DNA of 64,000 nt from Streptococcaceae bacterium ESL0729 (GCA_029391995.1 CP113924.1:1085001-1149000); one strand, 5' to 3'; positions 6,996-17,793 are shown, numbered from the stretch's first letter. Made by a program: numbers and translations. Notes: generated by a model from the letters alone, not told the origin.

Positions 6996-7785
6996 TTACA
7001 ACCTCCACCTCTGTTAAGAGATAATCCTTCACAGTAGCAACTGTTTTTGTTTGCATTCTTAATTTTACTGTATTATTTAAAATGTTCATCCCAACGACCT
7101 TACCTGAACCATCCTCAGTCCTTAAGACATCCCCGTAGTCAGGGAAATTGGCCTTGGCTTCCCGGTAAAATTCGTCCTCGTAAGACAGGCAACATAAGAG
7201 ACGACCACAAAGGCCTGAAAGCTTACTTTGATTGAGGGACAGGGCCTGATTTTTAGCCATCTTAATTGAAACGACTGGAAAATCACCTATGAAATTTGAG
7301 CAGCAAAGGGGCCGACCACATGGTCCCAGGCCACCAAAACTTTTAGCTGCATCCCTTACACCAATTTGCCTAAGCTCTATTCTCACCCGAAACTCTTCAG
7401 CCAGGTCCTTTAAAAGTCGCCTAAAATCAACCCGGTGCTCGGCCACAAAGGAGATAAAAAGCTGCTTGCGGTCAAAGGTGTAGGAAACGCCAACCACCTT
7501 CATCCCAAGATTATGGCTGCTGACTAATTTTTTCACCTTTTTGCGAGCCATTAGGGAATCCGCCTTAATCAGCTCAAATTCTGCTTCATCTTGAGGCGAA
7601 AGCTTTGATATAATCCGCCCGTCAACGGTAAGATCTAAAGAATCCTGTTCTAGTTTTCTAACGATTCGACCAACCACCTTATTTGACTTTGTCTTAGCAA
7701 GAACCAAATCCTTGCAGTCATAGTCCCTATTAGCTGAAAAGAACATATTTGCCTGACCGTAGTCAAATTTTAATTCATATATCAT
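6988..7785 (-). CDS. ricT: PSP1-domain protein RicT (YaaT)
   Basis: PSP1-domain protein. In Bacillus its relative forms the RicA-RicF-RicT iron-sulfur complex that stimulates RNase Y processing. The 265 residues include the family's cysteine-rich segments GPCGRPLCCSNF (about 150-160) and GLCGRLLCCLSYE (about 192-204). Its start overlaps the holB stop by four bases, implying coupled translation. RicA and RicF are not in this window. Confidence 0.94.
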   Translation of the reverse strand: MIYELKFDYGQANMFFSANRDYDCKDLVLAKTKSNKVVGRIVRKLEQDSLDLTVDGRIISKLSPQDEAEFELIKADSLMARKKVKKLVSSHNLGMKVVGVSYTFDRKQLFISFVAEHRVDFRRLLKDLAEEFRVRIELRQIGVRDAAKSFGGLGPCGRPLCCSNFIGDFPVVSIKMAKNQALSLNQSKLSGLCGRLLCCLSYEDEFYREAKANFPDYGDVLRTEDGSGKVVGMNILNNTVKLRMQTKTVATVKDYLLTEVEVVNG

Positions 7786-8672
7786 ACATTTACCATTTCA
7801 TCTAATATTATATATTCCAAACAACTTTGAAATTTAACATTGCTTTTCCACATACTAGAAGCCTTAAAAGTCATCTCAAGTAGGCGGCTTGCGGCCCTTT
7901 GAGGAAGCAAGTCAGCCAGGTAGATTTGAATGAGATTAAAGGCCATCTCCTCCTGCTTTTTATCCTTAAATTTTTCAAGCAGGTTGGGGATAAATAAGAA
8001 GGCATCAACCTTATTTTCCATTAAAAGGTCAGTGAATTTTTTCAAAAGCTTCAGGGCTTCATCAAACCAAGCATCTGATGCTAAGATTTGTGCTTCCTGT
8101 GGATTTTTAGCCACCTTGGCAACCAGACCAGCAAGCTTGGGTAAAACACCCCTTTGAATCAGGTACTCCTTTAGATAGGCTTCCTGCCTTGGAAAAACGA
8201 CAATCTGACTCCTACTTTTTATGGTATCAAGAACTAGATTTTCATTTTCCGTAATCAAAAAGATGTAAACATGACCTTCAGGCTCTTCGATTGACTTTAA
8301 AAGAGCATTGGCAGCACTAGGATTCATCTTATCAGCTCCCTTAATAATAATAACCTGGGCATCTGATTCAAAACCAGTCTGGCTAAAAGTCTCCTGAAGT
8401 CCCTTGACCTGCTCCTTTTTGATACTTTGACCGTCTGGCTCTACTAGGTGGAGGTCTGCAAAATCGCCCTCCTTGATAAGCCTACAGTTACGACAGCTTC
8501 CACAAGGCAAGGCTCCTTTAGGCTCTTCGCAAAAAAGGGCCTGGCTAAGCCAGATGGCCACTTCTAATGAGCCAAATCCGCCAGAAAACAAGTAGGCATG
8601 GCTAAGTCTATCCTTTTGTAAAATAAGCTCAAAACGCCTGTAAATTTCTGGTTGAATCTCTCTTATATCCAT
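7782..8672 (-). CDS. holB: DNA polymerase III delta' subunit HolB
   Basis: Clamp-loader delta' subunit of 296 residues. It carries the zinc-binding cysteines (LFCEE, then CGSCRNC at about 57-63) and the AAA+ layout with a degenerate P-loop (FSGGFGSLE), as expected because delta' does not hydrolyse ATP. The sensor-1 region reads IKSRSQIV. It sits between tmk and ricT in the standard order. The Shine-Dalgarno is weak (GAGGT about 16 bases upstream), so translation probably depends on the operon. Confidence 0.94.
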   Translation of the reverse strand: MDIREIQPEIYRRFELILQKDRLSHAYLFSGGFGSLEVAIWLSQALFCEEPKGALPCGSCRNCRLIKEGDFADLHLVEPDGQSIKKEQVKGLQETFSQTGFESDAQVIIIKGADKMNPSAANALLKSIEEPEGHVYIFLITENENLVLDTIKSRSQIVVFPRQEAYLKEYLIQRGVLPKLAGLVAKVAKNPQEAQILASDAWFDEALKLLKKFTDLLMENKVDAFLFIPNLLEKFKDKKQEEMAFNLIQIYLADLLPQRAASRLLEMTFKASSMWKSNVKFQSCLEYIILDEMVNV

Positions 8673-8699
8673 TTTGATTACCCAAACTACCTCTAATTC

Positions 8700-9332
8700 C
8701 TAAAAATTATCTGGAAAGCGTGTTTTTATAAGTTCTAAAACAGCAGAGCTTACCTCTTCAAAGGATTTTGAGGCGTCAATAGTGACTATCCGTTGAGGAT
8801 TTTCACTAGCTATCTTCAAGTAACCCTTGCGAACTTTTTCGTGCATCTCTTCCCGCTCTAAATCAAGCCTATTGACCTCACGGTCTCCAGACATGACCCT
8901 TTGAAGGCCTGTCCTACTATCCACATCCAAATAGATTGTTAAATCTGGTTTTAAGCCATCTGTAGCAAAATCATTGAGCCAGTCAATGGCCTCAATATCA
9001 ATGCCCCGGCCATATCCCTGATAGGCAACTGAGCTATCGATAAAGCGGTCAACTAGGACCATATCCCCTTGAGCAAGAGCTGGCTTGACCTTTTCATTCA
9101 AATGCTGCCTACGGGCTGCAATGTATAAAAGTAACTCAGTCGGCCCATCTATGGAAGTATTTTGAGGATCAAGTATGATTTCTCTAATATCTTCTGCAAC
9201 CTTACTACCACCAGGTTCGCGGGTGGTAACTACCTTCCTTTTACCTCTTTTAAGGTCTTCTAATATATGTTGTAATACTGTTGTTTTACCGGCCCCATCA
9301 GGACCTTCCAGTGAGATAAATATTCCATTCAT
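8700..9332 (-). CDS. tmk: thymidylate kinase
   Basis: Phosphorylates dTMP to dTDP in the last shared step of dTTP synthesis. The 210 residues contain the P-loop [10 protein letters not shown], the DR(Y/F) segment [17 protein letters not shown] and the TREPGGS motif. The ATG is the first codon of the family's conserved start ([10 protein letters not shown]). No Shine-Dalgarno precedes it; instead a -10 element lies seven bases upstream, so the mRNA may be leaderless. It is the first gene of the tmk-holB-ricT-yabA-rsmI operon. Confidence 0.96.
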   Translation of the reverse strand: MNGIFISLEGPDGAGKTTVLQHILEDLKRGKRKVVTTREPGGSKVAEDIREIILDPQNTSIDGPTELLLYIAARRQHLNEKVKPALAQGDMVLVDRFIDSSVAYQGYGRGIDIEAIDWLNDFATDGLKPDLTIYLDVDSRTGLQRVMSGDREVNRLDLEREEMHEKVRKGYLKIASENPQRIVTIDASKSFEEVSSAVLELIKTRFPDNF

Positions 9333-9339
9333 GCTTCTA

Positions 9340-9368
9340 ATTCTACCCTAAATTTTATTTTATTTCAA
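9340..9368 (-). promoter_or_regulatory. tmk promoter, predicted leaderless start
   Basis: On the minus strand TTGAAA (9368-9363), a 17-base spacer and TAGAAT (9345-9340) end seven bases before the tmk ATG. Transcription would start at or next to the A of the start codon. Confidence 0.65.
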
Positions 9369-9417
9369 TTTTATCAAGAACCCGAGTCTTTCTTAAAGTC
9401 CTTTAATAATCCTTCTT

Positions 9418-11757
9418 TTAATCAGAAATTTCTCCCTTACTTATAAGAACCTTCCTTGGTTTTGTCCCTTCAGCAGGCCCTATAATACCTGCTTCTTCAA
9501 GCTCATCCATAATCCTTGTTGCTCGGTTAAATCCCGTTGATAAACGCCTTTGAATCATCGATGCACTAGCCTTTTGAGTTTCAATAACCAAATTTTTCGC
9601 TTCATTAAAGAGGGGGTCACCTTGACTAGACGCGGCCTGGCTAGAGGAGTCGCTATCACTGACCTCACCTGGGTCAAACTCCTCCTTGTACTCAACCTCT
9701 TCCTGGTCCTTAACAAAGGTCACCACTCGCTCAACATCATCATCACTTAGGAAGGCACCCTGAAGTCTAACCGGATGGTTTTCATCAATGGGCTTAAAGA
9801 GCATGTCCCCTCGTCCAAGAAGCTTTTCAGCCCCATTACTATCAAGGATGGTTCTTGAGTCAGTCCCGCTTGAGACGGCAAAGGCTATCCGGCTTGGAAC
9901 ATTGGCCTTAATTAGACCACTGATAACATCAACAGAGGGCCTTTGGGTAGCAAGAATCATATGAATACCTGCGGCACGTGCCTTTTGTCCCAGACGAATA
10001 ATGGCATCCTCAACTTCTTTGCTGGCAACCATCATAAGGTCAGCAAGTTCATCAACAATAACAACGATTAAAGGCAGGGTCAACTCCTTGGTATCACTTG
10101 TTGCATTGAAGGCTTCAACCTTATTGTTATAGCCTTCAATATTTCTAACCCCAAATCTAGAAAATAATTCATACCTATTTTCCATCTCGTCAACAACCTT
10201 TTGAAGGGCTCGACTGGCCTTTCTTGGATCAGTTACGACAGGTATCAAAAGATGGGGAATATCATTGTAAACTGACAGTTCAACCATCTTTGGATCAACC
10301 ATCAAAAATTTTACCTCAGAAGGACGAGCCTTCATCAAGATACTTGTAATAAGCCCATTTACGGCAACGGATTTACCTGAACCAGTTGAACCTGCCACAA
10401 GCAGGTGAGGCATCTTGGCCAAATCAAAGGTTCTAATCGAGCCATCAACGGCCTTACCTAGGGGAAGTTCTAAGAGTTTTTCAGGATTAGTCCTTCCATT
10501 ATCCCACATCTCCCTAAAGCTTACGGTCGCAACTTCCCCATTTGGAACCTCAATTCCAATCAAAGACTTACCAGGGATGGGAGCTTCTATGCGGACATCC
10601 TTAGCTGCTAAGGCTAGGGCCAAATCATCTGATAGATTAGCAATTTTATTTACCCTAACTCCTGTTGCAGGTTTTATTTCATACTTGGTAACGCTTGGTC
10701 CCACAACAGCAGATTCAACAGAAGCATTAATGCCAAAACTCTTGAAGGTTTCCTCCAAGATTTTAATATTATCCCTGACAATCTTTCTTTCATTGGACTG
10801 ATTTTTTACAGGAATCCTTGCCAGTAGGTCAATTGATGGTAGCTTGTAAGACATGTTTTTGGGGCTACTTGCCGCAAAATCAAGAGCTTCCTCGTCAGCA
10901 TCTTTTACTAAAGGCTTATTAATTACTTGGAAGTCATCTGTTATCTCACCTGTTTCAGGATCGAAATTTGGCAGGTCAATCTTTTGGTCATAGTCATAAT
11001 CTTCACTGATAAAGACCTGATCATCCAAAGTATTTTCCTGCTCATCAGTTGGAATATCCATCTCTTCCAACTTATTTTCCTGGCTATTTTCCTGACTTAA
11101 TCTTTCAAGCCTTCTAGCTTCCTTGTCTTCAAGTCGCTTCTTCTTTTGAAGTTCTAGCCCTTCTTTTAGCTGCTCAAACTTAGCCTTTAAGCCTTCATAA
11201 GTCTTATGGCTGTATTTTCTAGCAATAAGGCCTAGATTTGGCACCAGCAAATAAAGGCTAATGATTTCAAAAATTATGGCAATAAGATTGACCCCAAGCT
11301 TTGAAAAAAGCAACTTGGCAGGGTCATACAGGAGGGCTCCAATCATGCCTCCACCGGCAAAATTACTGACCCTCATCTGCCTAAAATCTGTCGCTAAAAT
11401 ATTCCATAAATTTTGGCTGCTAAAGAGGGTATCAAACCTTGACTGGAAAAGTAAAAGGAGGCCTATAAAAGCAAGGGCCAAGGCCCACTTCTTCTTACCA
11501 TCCAAACTTATAAAAGTTTGCCCCTTTATCCTTGAAAACATGACAAGGATTATCAAAATCAAAAAGATATAGGCCAGTGAACCCACTAAAATCCTAGTCA
11601 GATTATAAAGGACAATACCTGCCATTCCCCATCTGAGCATGGTTAAAAAAATCAAAAATAGGCTAATAATAAAAATTACCATCCTCTTGATTGCCTGCTT
11701 TCTCGTAAGTTCAGCCTTACTTACCTTTTTAGTTTTTGTTCGTCTTTGACTTGCCAT
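9418..11757 (-). CDS. ftsK: DNA translocase FtsK/SpoIIIE
   Basis: Membrane-anchored DNA pump that clears chromosomes from the division septum. The 779 residues show four or five N-terminal membrane segments (about 25-190), a charged linker (about 200-290), then the motor with Walker A GSTGSGKS and Walker [12 protein letters not shown], and a C-terminal winged-helix gamma domain ([20 protein letters not shown]) that reads orienting sequences on DNA. Membrane segments distinguish it from soluble SftA. The start has a modest AGGT site. tmk downstream appears to have its own promoter. Confidence 0.95.
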   Translation of the reverse strand: MASQRRTKTKKVSKAELTRKQAIKRMVIFIISLFLIFLTMLRWGMAGIVLYNLTRILVGSLAYIFLILIILVMFSRIKGQTFISLDGKKKWALALAFIGLLLLFQSRFDTLFSSQNLWNILATDFRQMRVSNFAGGGMIGALLYDPAKLLFSKLGVNLIAIIFEIISLYLLVPNLGLIARKYSHKTYEGLKAKFEQLKEGLELQKKKRLEDKEARRLERLSQENSQENKLEEMDIPTDEQENTLDDQVFISEDYDYDQKIDLPNFDPETGEITDDFQVINKPLVKDADEEALDFAASSPKNMSYKLPSIDLLARIPVKNQSNERKIVRDNIKILEETFKSFGINASVESAVVGPSVTKYEIKPATGVRVNKIANLSDDLALALAAKDVRIEAPIPGKSLIGIEVPNGEVATVSFREMWDNGRTNPEKLLELPLGKAVDGSIRTFDLAKMPHLLVAGSTGSGKSVAVNGLITSILMKARPSEVKFLMVDPKMVELSVYNDIPHLLIPVVTDPRKASRALQKVVDEMENRYELFSRFGVRNIEGYNNKVEAFNATSDTKELTLPLIVVIVDELADLMMVASKEVEDAIIRLGQKARAAGIHMILATQRPSVDVISGLIKANVPSRIAFAVSSGTDSRTILDSNGAEKLLGRGDMLFKPIDENHPVRLQGAFLSDDDVERVVTFVKDQEEVEYKEEFDPGEVSDSDSSSQAASSQGDPLFNEAKNLVIETQKASASMIQRRLSTGFNRATRIMDELEEAGIIGPAEGTKPRKVLISKGEISD

Positions 11758-11835
11758 TTTATAACCTACCTACTTTATCTAAAGGACTATTATAACATAT
11801 TAAAAAGTATTCCCCAAAAGGCCTTATTTGCTAAT

Positions 11836-11868
11836 AAAAAGAATCGACTAATCTTAGATTAATCGATT
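11836..11868 (-). terminator. intrinsic terminator of the OatA-type gene
   Basis: AATCGA-n-TAATC pairs with GATTA-n-TCGATT across a three-base loop, with CTTTTT following on the minus strand, 13 bases after the stop at 11882. Confidence 0.7.
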
Positions 11869-11881
11869 TTTCCATATATTT

Positions 11882-13801
11882 TTATTTAGCTGGTTGACTA
11901 GCTGCCTTGTTCAGGCTCTTAATGAGGCCACTTGTATAAACTCTTCTTAGGTTTTTACCGTAAACCAGATGGATTCCATCTTCAAGCTCATTAATATAAT
12001 TTTTAGCATCATCTGGCCAGTCATAAATAGTTACAAAATCATACTTTTCAGGTAGGCTCCTCAAATAGTTTTGCGTATTAATCAAAACATCTGTTGGATT
12101 TTTGGCATTGTAGGGAATAATGAAGACCAGGCGACTACCTTCAGGTAGGGCATCAATAATCTTGTTGATGTATTCAGGTTCACTACCGCCCATGGGATTG
12201 GTTCCAAGACCAATAACAACGTACTTACCGAGCTTACCTTCCTTAAGGAGGCTCTCAAAGAGCTCCTCTCCTGCCTTGTAATTCCTACTTACCCTGGCAT
12301 CAACCAGGGCACCAGGTATGTTGTCGCTTAACTCCTGGGCATCTCCAAGCATAACCGAGTCCCCAATGAGGGTCACACCACCCTTGATATCACTACTTGC
12401 AATCGCATAGTCAGAATACTTAGCATTCTTTTCAACAATCTCCGTATCTGAAATAAGGCCACTTGCTGGGTTATTAAAGTCACTGGTCTGGTAGATACTT
12501 GAAAAAATCGTGTCAAGCTGGATACCAGCCCGTCCAATATCCTTAATTTTATTGGTTGTTTGGACAAGCTCACCTGCATTAACGGAAGCCTCAAGGTCTG
12601 ATATTGGCTTGGCTGTTACAGCTGTAAAGACATCTCCCACAAGGATGAGGGTCAAGGAAGCTAGGCTCACATACCTAAGGACTGGCTTCTTCCATAGGCT
12701 TAAAAACTGCTCAAGCTTCTTACCGTGAATCCAAGCTTCAACAAAGTAGTAAACAAAGGTTGAAATAGCAACCGTCACAAGTAAGCTCACAAGTCCTGCC
12801 AGAAGCTCACTTTTAAGGAAATAAGATATTACAATCCATAGGGGCCAGTGCCATAAGTAGACTGAGTAAGAAATATCTGCCAGGTAGCTAAAGAAGGTAA
12901 ACTTCCGCTCCTTGCCTAAAAGATTTAGAATCCTTGTTGTGATAATCAAAAGTGCCGTTAAAAATGAAGTAAGGATCAATCCACCCCTAAAGGTAAAGGT
13001 TGTCGCAAATGTTAAGGTCTTGGCTAGGATTATCAGGCCACCAATAGATGCAAGCATAAGAAGGAAGACTTTCTTCCTATTGAATTTTGCAATGCTCTTC
13101 TTTTGGCCTTCAGTCAGATGGATACCGTAGAAAACGGCAGTCAAAGACCCAATAAAGAAGGGATAAAAATGACTAAGCCCCCCGTAGTAAGTTGCACTTG
13201 GGTTGGCTGGATCATAAGAAACTTGCAAGCTTATGATACTTACTAAAATACCGATAATCGATACCAGTAGAATCATAAACTTCATTTCATTAAGAATTTT
13301 TCCGCCCTTTTTCTTCTTCTTTAAAAGAGATGTTAGGAACCAAAAACCTAGACCAAAGGTCAGGTAAAATAAAAATTCAAGGGATAGGGTCCAGGTATGG
13401 ACGTAAAAATGAGGGAAAAATTGGCTTTCATAGGAAGAACCTGATTTTATCTCAAAAATATTAGTTACAAATCCCAGGGCAGCCATGGCCTGGTTACCAA
13501 TATTTGCCCGGTACTCACCAGGAAGCAGAAGACTTAAGGGTAAGGTCGTCACAACCATTAACAATAATGGAGGATAAATCCTTAAAAATCGCCGCTTCAG
13601 GTAGCTTACAAGCTGGAAATTATTATCTTCTAAAAGTTCCCTCAGGGCCAAACAAGTTATCAAATATCCCGAGAAGACAAAGAAGATGTCAACCCCTATA
13701 AATCCACCCGGTAGAAGATTCTTAAAAAAATGGTAAAAAAGGACCATTACAAGGCCCAAAACCCTGATTAAAGAAAACCAACTTATTTTATTATTTTTCA
13801 T
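11882..13801 (-). CDS. oatA: peptidoglycan O-acetyltransferase, OatA type (acyltransferase-3 plus SGNH)
   Basis: Membrane enzyme that O-acetylates MurNAc in peptidoglycan and protects against lysozyme. The 639 residues have about ten membrane segments of the acyltransferase-3 fold (residues 1-400, with FYHFF, GGFIGVDIFFVFSG and the WTLSLEFLFY segment) and an extracellular SGNH domain (about 470-639) with IGDSVMLG, the Asn block LGTNPM and the Asp-His pair DGIHLVYG. The gene has no strong Shine-Dalgarno (GGAATG). It lies beside a MupG-type muramidase. Acetylation of another wall polymer is possible but less likely. Confidence 0.85.
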   Translation of the reverse strand: MKNNKISWFSLIRVLGLVMVLFYHFFKNLLPGGFIGVDIFFVFSGYLITCLALRELLEDNNFQLVSYLKRRFLRIYPPLLLMVVTTLPLSLLLPGEYRANIGNQAMAALGFVTNIFEIKSGSSYESQFFPHFYVHTWTLSLEFLFYLTFGLGFWFLTSLLKKKKKGGKILNEMKFMILLVSIIGILVSIISLQVSYDPANPSATYYGGLSHFYPFFIGSLTAVFYGIHLTEGQKKSIAKFNRKKVFLLMLASIGGLIILAKTLTFATTFTFRGGLILTSFLTALLIITTRILNLLGKERKFTFFSYLADISYSVYLWHWPLWIVISYFLKSELLAGLVSLLVTVAISTFVYYFVEAWIHGKKLEQFLSLWKKPVLRYVSLASLTLILVGDVFTAVTAKPISDLEASVNAGELVQTTNKIKDIGRAGIQLDTIFSSIYQTSDFNNPASGLISDTEIVEKNAKYSDYAIASSDIKGGVTLIGDSVMLGDAQELSDNIPGALVDARVSRNYKAGEELFESLLKEGKLGKYVVIGLGTNPMGGSEPEYINKIIDALPEGSRLVFIIPYNAKNPTDVLINTQNYLRSLPEKYDFVTIYDWPDDAKNYINELEDGIHLVYGKNLRRVYTSGLIKSLNKAASQPAK

Positions 13802-13914
13802 GCCAACATTCCATTATCTATAATTAAATTAACCCATATTCGTATCCTTTATCGGACACACACCAGTTTATTATAATTTTTATAAAATGGCTTGTCAAAT
13901 TGAGATTATAAGCC

Positions 13915-15012
13915 CTAATTAAGGACCTCTTCAAAGTCAAAATCTGTCCAGGGCTTTAGATATTCAAGGAGAAAGAGGTCATCCTTATAAATATGGCCGA
14001 CAATATTCTTCTCGCCACTATTATCCATGGGAGCTAGGGCAATCTGAGTTTCCCCCTTATATTGACCAAAAAGATCATTACCGATAAGTATATCTCCCCT
14101 TTTAATATCACGCCCATTATCATGGGGATAAAAGGCTGAATCCCTAAAGATAATCCTAGTCAGGGTGCTTCTTAGCATGTAGGCACTCCTATCCCCCCTA
14201 TAGTTATGATCAATCTCAAAAAGGCATTTTCTCTCATTTTCAGTGATTTCAGCACCTGTCACCACCCTCAAGGTTGGCTTAAGCTGATTGAAAACCCTTG
14301 AAGCCTCTATAAGCTCCTCCTCACTGGCATAGCAATTGGCAATGATGATATCATCAATCCCTCCTAAAAGCTTCAAGTGCTGAATCTGATTGGCCAGGCT
14401 CAAATCCCTATGCATCTCAAGGGTCACTAGACCATCATTATAGGGCCAGGGACCAAACTCAGCCCCTTGAGAATTGATAAAGGCCATAGTATTGATATTA
14501 TTTTGAGTGAATTTTTCAGTGGTTTGAAGAAAATGATCCAGGCTAAGCCCTGAGTATCTCATGGGATAAAAATTATGGCTTCCCAGTAAATTTTCTGGAT
14601 TTGGCGAATAACTCATTATATTATCAAGATAGTTGGTCCCTGAACTCATGTTTATCTCAATTTTAAGGCCATAAGGATTTCTAGTCATTCTAGCTTCTTC
14701 AATCCCTGTAAAACCAAGGTCAAGCCTTATGCCCCAAGCACCAAGGTCTGCAAAGAAGGACAGGTCATCATAGGAGATACCTAGCCTACCAAATAAATTG
14801 GGATTGATATCAACCATGACCTCCATCCCCAGGCTATTTGCATGCTTGATAATGCCCTTAAAATTATCAAGCACCTCCTTTTGATCACCTTCAATCTCTA
14901 AAAGAGAGGTGAAAACCCTCTTGAAACCGTAAGAATGAGCCAAATCCAAGTAAGCCTTGTCCTGATCAAATTTAGTCAAATCTGGATAGATGGATATACC
15001 TAATTTCCCCAT
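13915..15012 (-). CDS. mupG: MupG-type 6-phospho-N-acetylmuramidase (DUF871, GH170)
   Basis: Predicted cytoplasmic hydrolase that splits MurNAc-6-phosphate from GlcNAc during peptidoglycan recycling. The 365 residues have the family's N-terminal TIM-barrel (LGISIYPDL, RVFTSLLEIEGD, VDINPNLFGRLGI, LRLDLGF) and a C-terminal cyclophilin-like domain from about residue 245. AAAGGAG lies before the ATG. It is followed by the OatA-type gene on the same strand. No MurQ or MurNAc PTS gene is visible nearby, so the substrate is assigned by family only. Confidence 0.8.
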   Translation of the reverse strand: MGKLGISIYPDLTKFDQDKAYLDLAHSYGFKRVFTSLLEIEGDQKEVLDNFKGIIKHANSLGMEVMVDINPNLFGRLGISYDDLSFFADLGAWGIRLDLGFTGIEEARMTRNPYGLKIEINMSSGTNYLDNIMSYSPNPENLLGSHNFYPMRYSGLSLDHFLQTTEKFTQNNINTMAFINSQGAEFGPWPYNDGLVTLEMHRDLSLANQIQHLKLLGGIDDIIIANCYASEEELIEASRVFNQLKPTLRVVTGAEITENERKCLFEIDHNYRGDRSAYMLRSTLTRIIFRDSAFYPHDNGRDIKRGDILIGNDLFGQYKGETQIALAPMDNSGEKNIVGHIYKDDLFLLEYLKPWTDFDFEEVLN

Positions 15013-15065
15013 AATATCTCCTTTTTCTTTTTACTTATTTTTCTTTCTCTTTGTTTCAATATAGC

Positions 15066-15092
15066 AAAAAAATTGGCCTATGCCAATTTTTT
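15066..15092 (-). terminator. intrinsic terminator of fhs
   Basis: AAAAATTGGC pairs with GCCAATTTTT across a four-base loop and is followed by a T-run on the minus strand, 17 bases after the fhs stop. Confidence 0.8.
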
Positions 15093-15108
15093 ACTGGTGC
15101 TTAATTTT

Positions 15109-16779
15109 TTAGAAAAGACCGCTAATATTTCCTTCTGAATCAACATCCATCTTAAGGGCTGCAGGCTTTTTAGGAAGGCCTGGCATGGTCATGATTGCAC
15201 CCGTTAGAGCTACAATAAATCCTGCTCCAAGTTTTGGAATAAGTTCACGAATGGTAATCTCAAAGTCACTAGGTGCCCCTAATAGATTTGGATTGTCAGA
15301 GAATGAATACTGGGTCTTGGCCATACAGATAGGCATTTTATCCCAACCATTTTTCTCAAAATCACGGATTTGATTGAGAGCTTTTTTATCAAAGTTAACT
15401 GATTTTGCCCCGTAGATATTTTTAGCAATCCTTTCAATCTTCTCCTTGATGGGAAGGTCTAGGTCGTAAAGATAGCTAAAATCACTTTCACTTTGGCTGG
15501 CCTGGGCTACCTTAGTGGCAAGATCAAGACCACCTGCTCCTCCATTAGCCCAAACGCTAGTCAAGCTTGATGGAACTCCCTTTTGATCAAGAAGTTCAGT
15601 CAGAGCCTTAATTTCACCTTCTGTATCTGTTACAAATTCATTGATGGCAACGACAACTGGTAGACCGTAAGATGAAATATTATCAATATGTTTATTTAGG
15701 TTGGCAAATCCTGCTTTTAGGGCTTCAATATTTTCTTCAGAAAGCTTGTCCTTGGCCACACCCCCGTGCATTTTAAGGGCACGAACAGTAGCTACAATTA
15801 CGACTGCATCAGGGTTTTTTGGAAGCTCACGACTGGTAATGTCAAGGAATTTTTCCCCGCCAAGGTCTGCTCCAAAACCTGCTTCAGTCACAACATAATC
15901 AGCAGCCTTAAGGGCCAAACGAGTTGCAAGAACTGAGTTACAGCCGTGGGCAATATTAGCAAATGGTCCCCCGTGAATTAAGGCTGGTGTTTTCTCAATG
16001 GTCTGAACCAGATTAGGTTTAATGGCATCCTTTAGAAGAACTGTGATTGCTCCTTCAATTTGAAGGTCACCGACAAATATCGGTTTCCTGTCATAGGTAT
16101 AGGCAACAACAATCCTTGAAAGACGTTCTTTCAAATCATCGATACTTGTCGCAAGGCAAAGAACAGCCATAATCTCACTGGCAACTGTAATATCAAAGCC
16201 GTCCTCACGAGGCACCCCATTAATTGGACTGCCAAGGCCTGCGATAATATGACGAAGCTCACGGTCATTAAGGTCAACAACACGCTTCCAGATAACCCGT
16301 CTAGCATCAATATTTAGCTCATTTCCCTGGTGGATGTGATTGTCTAAAAGGGCCGCAATAGCGTTGTTTGCTGTTGTGATGGCATGAATGTCCCCTGTAA
16401 AGTGAAGGTTAATATCTTCCATGGGTAGAACCTGGGCATACCCACCTCCGGCAGCTCCCCCCTTAATTCCCATAACAGGGCCAAGAGACGGCTCACGTAG
16501 GGCAATCATGGTTGAATGGCCATTACGGTTCAAGGCATCAGCCAGACCAATGGTAACTGTTGACTTTCCTTCACCAGCAGGAGTCGGACTGATGGCTGTA
16601 ATCAAAATTAGCTTCCCATCTTCCTTGTCAGACATGCGTTTTAAGGCAGCCAAAGAAACCTTAGCCTTATACTTACCATACTGCTCGATTTCCTCATCTA
16701 GGAAACCAGCCCTTTCTGAAATCTCCATAATTGGAGCTAAATCCTGCTCCTGAGCAATCTCAATATCTGTCTTTACCAT
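15109..16779 (-). CDS. fhs: formate-tetrahydrofolate ligase
   Basis: Makes 10-formyl-tetrahydrofolate from formate, ATP and THF, feeding purine synthesis and fMet-tRNA. The 556 residues carry the ATP-binding [10 protein letters not shown] (about 65-74) and family segments such as [19 protein letters not shown]. Two ATG codons lie two codons apart; the second (start at 16779) is chosen because GGAG directly abuts the first and stands six bases from the second. A PurBox-like site lies upstream at 16868. The gene is monocistronic with its own terminator. Confidence 0.96.
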   Translation of the reverse strand: MVKTDIEIAQEQDLAPIMEISERAGFLDEEIEQYGKYKAKVSLAALKRMSDKEDGKLILITAISPTPAGEGKSTVTIGLADALNRNGHSTMIALREPSLGPVMGIKGGAAGGGYAQVLPMEDINLHFTGDIHAITTANNAIAALLDNHIHQGNELNIDARRVIWKRVVDLNDRELRHIIAGLGSPINGVPREDGFDITVASEIMAVLCLATSIDDLKERLSRIVVAYTYDRKPIFVGDLQIEGAITVLLKDAIKPNLVQTIEKTPALIHGGPFANIAHGCNSVLATRLALKAADYVVTEAGFGADLGGEKFLDITSRELPKNPDAVVIVATVRALKMHGGVAKDKLSEENIEALKAGFANLNKHIDNISSYGLPVVVAINEFVTDTEGEIKALTELLDQKGVPSSLTSVWANGGAGGLDLATKVAQASQSESDFSYLYDLDLPIKEKIERIAKNIYGAKSVNFDKKALNQIRDFEKNGWDKMPICMAKTQYSFSDNPNLLGAPSDFEITIRELIPKLGAGFIVALTGAIMTMPGLPKKPAALKMDVDSEGNISGLF

Positions 16780-16804
16780 TACCATCTCCTTAATCTTTTT
16801 CCTT

Positions 16805-16880
16805 ATTTTACCAAAAAAATTAGTATTTTTCCCTAAAAAATAGCTATTTACTGTAATAAAGAGCTTTAACGTTCGTTTTT
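16805..16880 (-). promoter_or_regulatory. PurBox-like site and -10 element of fhs
   Basis: On the minus strand AAAAACGAACGTT (16880-16868) matches 11 of 13 positions of the lactococcal PurBox AWWWCCGAACWWT. A -10 TAAAAT lies at 16810-16805, giving a start near 16798. The central G at 16874 is then 76 bases upstream, the position known for PurR-activated lactococcal purine promoters. fhs is a logical PurR target. The -35 is poor, as expected for an activated promoter. Confidence 0.6.
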
Positions 16881-17793
16881 ATCTTTCCATGATTTTATTC
16901 AAAATCCACAAGAGGGCAAACCATACACCAATGCTAATCCCTATGGTTATAAGCCAGCCCATAGGATTATCCTCAAGAGGCAGGGGCATGTTCATCCCAA
17001 AAAAGCCTGTAATAATGGTTGGAATAGTTAAAAGAATCGATAAGATTGTCAAAATCTTCATGGTATCATTCAGATTATTATTCAAGATATTATTGTAGGT
17101 ACCTGAAAGCTGCCGCAAAATCTCAGAAATAATCTTGGTCATCTCAACCAGTTGCTTAGCCTCAATTAGGGCATCTTCAAATTGCTCCTTTTCAAATTCA
17201 TTGAGGGTTCTAAAAACCGCATGGGCCCTTAACTGCTCCAAGAGGACAACATTCTGCCTTGATGCTGACATCAAATAAACCAAACTTGTTTCCAAGTCAG
17301 ATAGGGCAAAAAGATTTCTTTTGGTTGTTTTCTCCCTGATCTTATCATTCAGCCGCCTGCGGTCATTATCCATCTCTTCAATTAAGGGGAAAAAGGCCTC
17401 AGATACCATAAAAAGACTGGCAAAAAGGAATTTAAAGAGGGAAACGTGAGGGTAATCCTCAAGATACATGTTCATCCTTCGCCCAATGTACTTATTTTTT
17501 AGATTAGAAAGGGTCACAAGACTATTATTTTTAACCAAAAAGACCATGGGGATAGTTTCATAATGGTTGTCTGTCTTATCAGAATTGATGACATTATAGA
17601 TGAGAACAAGCGTCTTTGTCTTATCATTATACTCAATACGGGCTCGTTCATTCTTATCCAAGGAGTACATAAGAATCTCCTCATCAATATCATATTCCTT
17701 GTAGAGCTTAGCCATAAGCCCCTCATCCATCCCGTCAGCCTGAATATCAATCCAGGTGGCCCTATTGTCGTTAAATAAAGTCCTTTTAATCAT
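16879..17793 (-). CDS. corA: CorA-type magnesium transporter
   Basis: Pentameric inner-membrane divalent-cation channel. The 304 residues form a large soluble N-terminal domain (1-235, with long helices from about 130) and two C-terminal membrane segments. The selectivity signature GMN occurs in ITGFFGMNMPLPL at the end of the first one. AAAGGAG lies six bases before the ATG. Its stop overlaps the PurBox-like site of fhs. Magnesium is the usual substrate; cobalt or another divalent ion cannot be excluded. Confidence 0.92.
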   Translation of the reverse strand: MIKRTLFNDNRATWIDIQADGMDEGLMAKLYKEYDIDEEILMYSLDKNERARIEYNDKTKTLVLIYNVINSDKTDNHYETIPMVFLVKNNSLVTLSNLKNKYIGRRMNMYLEDYPHVSLFKFLFASLFMVSEAFFPLIEEMDNDRRRLNDKIREKTTKRNLFALSDLETSLVYLMSASRQNVVLLEQLRAHAVFRTLNEFEKEQFEDALIEAKQLVEMTKIISEILRQLSGTYNNILNNNLNDTMKILTILSILLTIPTIITGFFGMNMPLPLEDNPMGWLITIGISIGVWFALLWILNKIMER

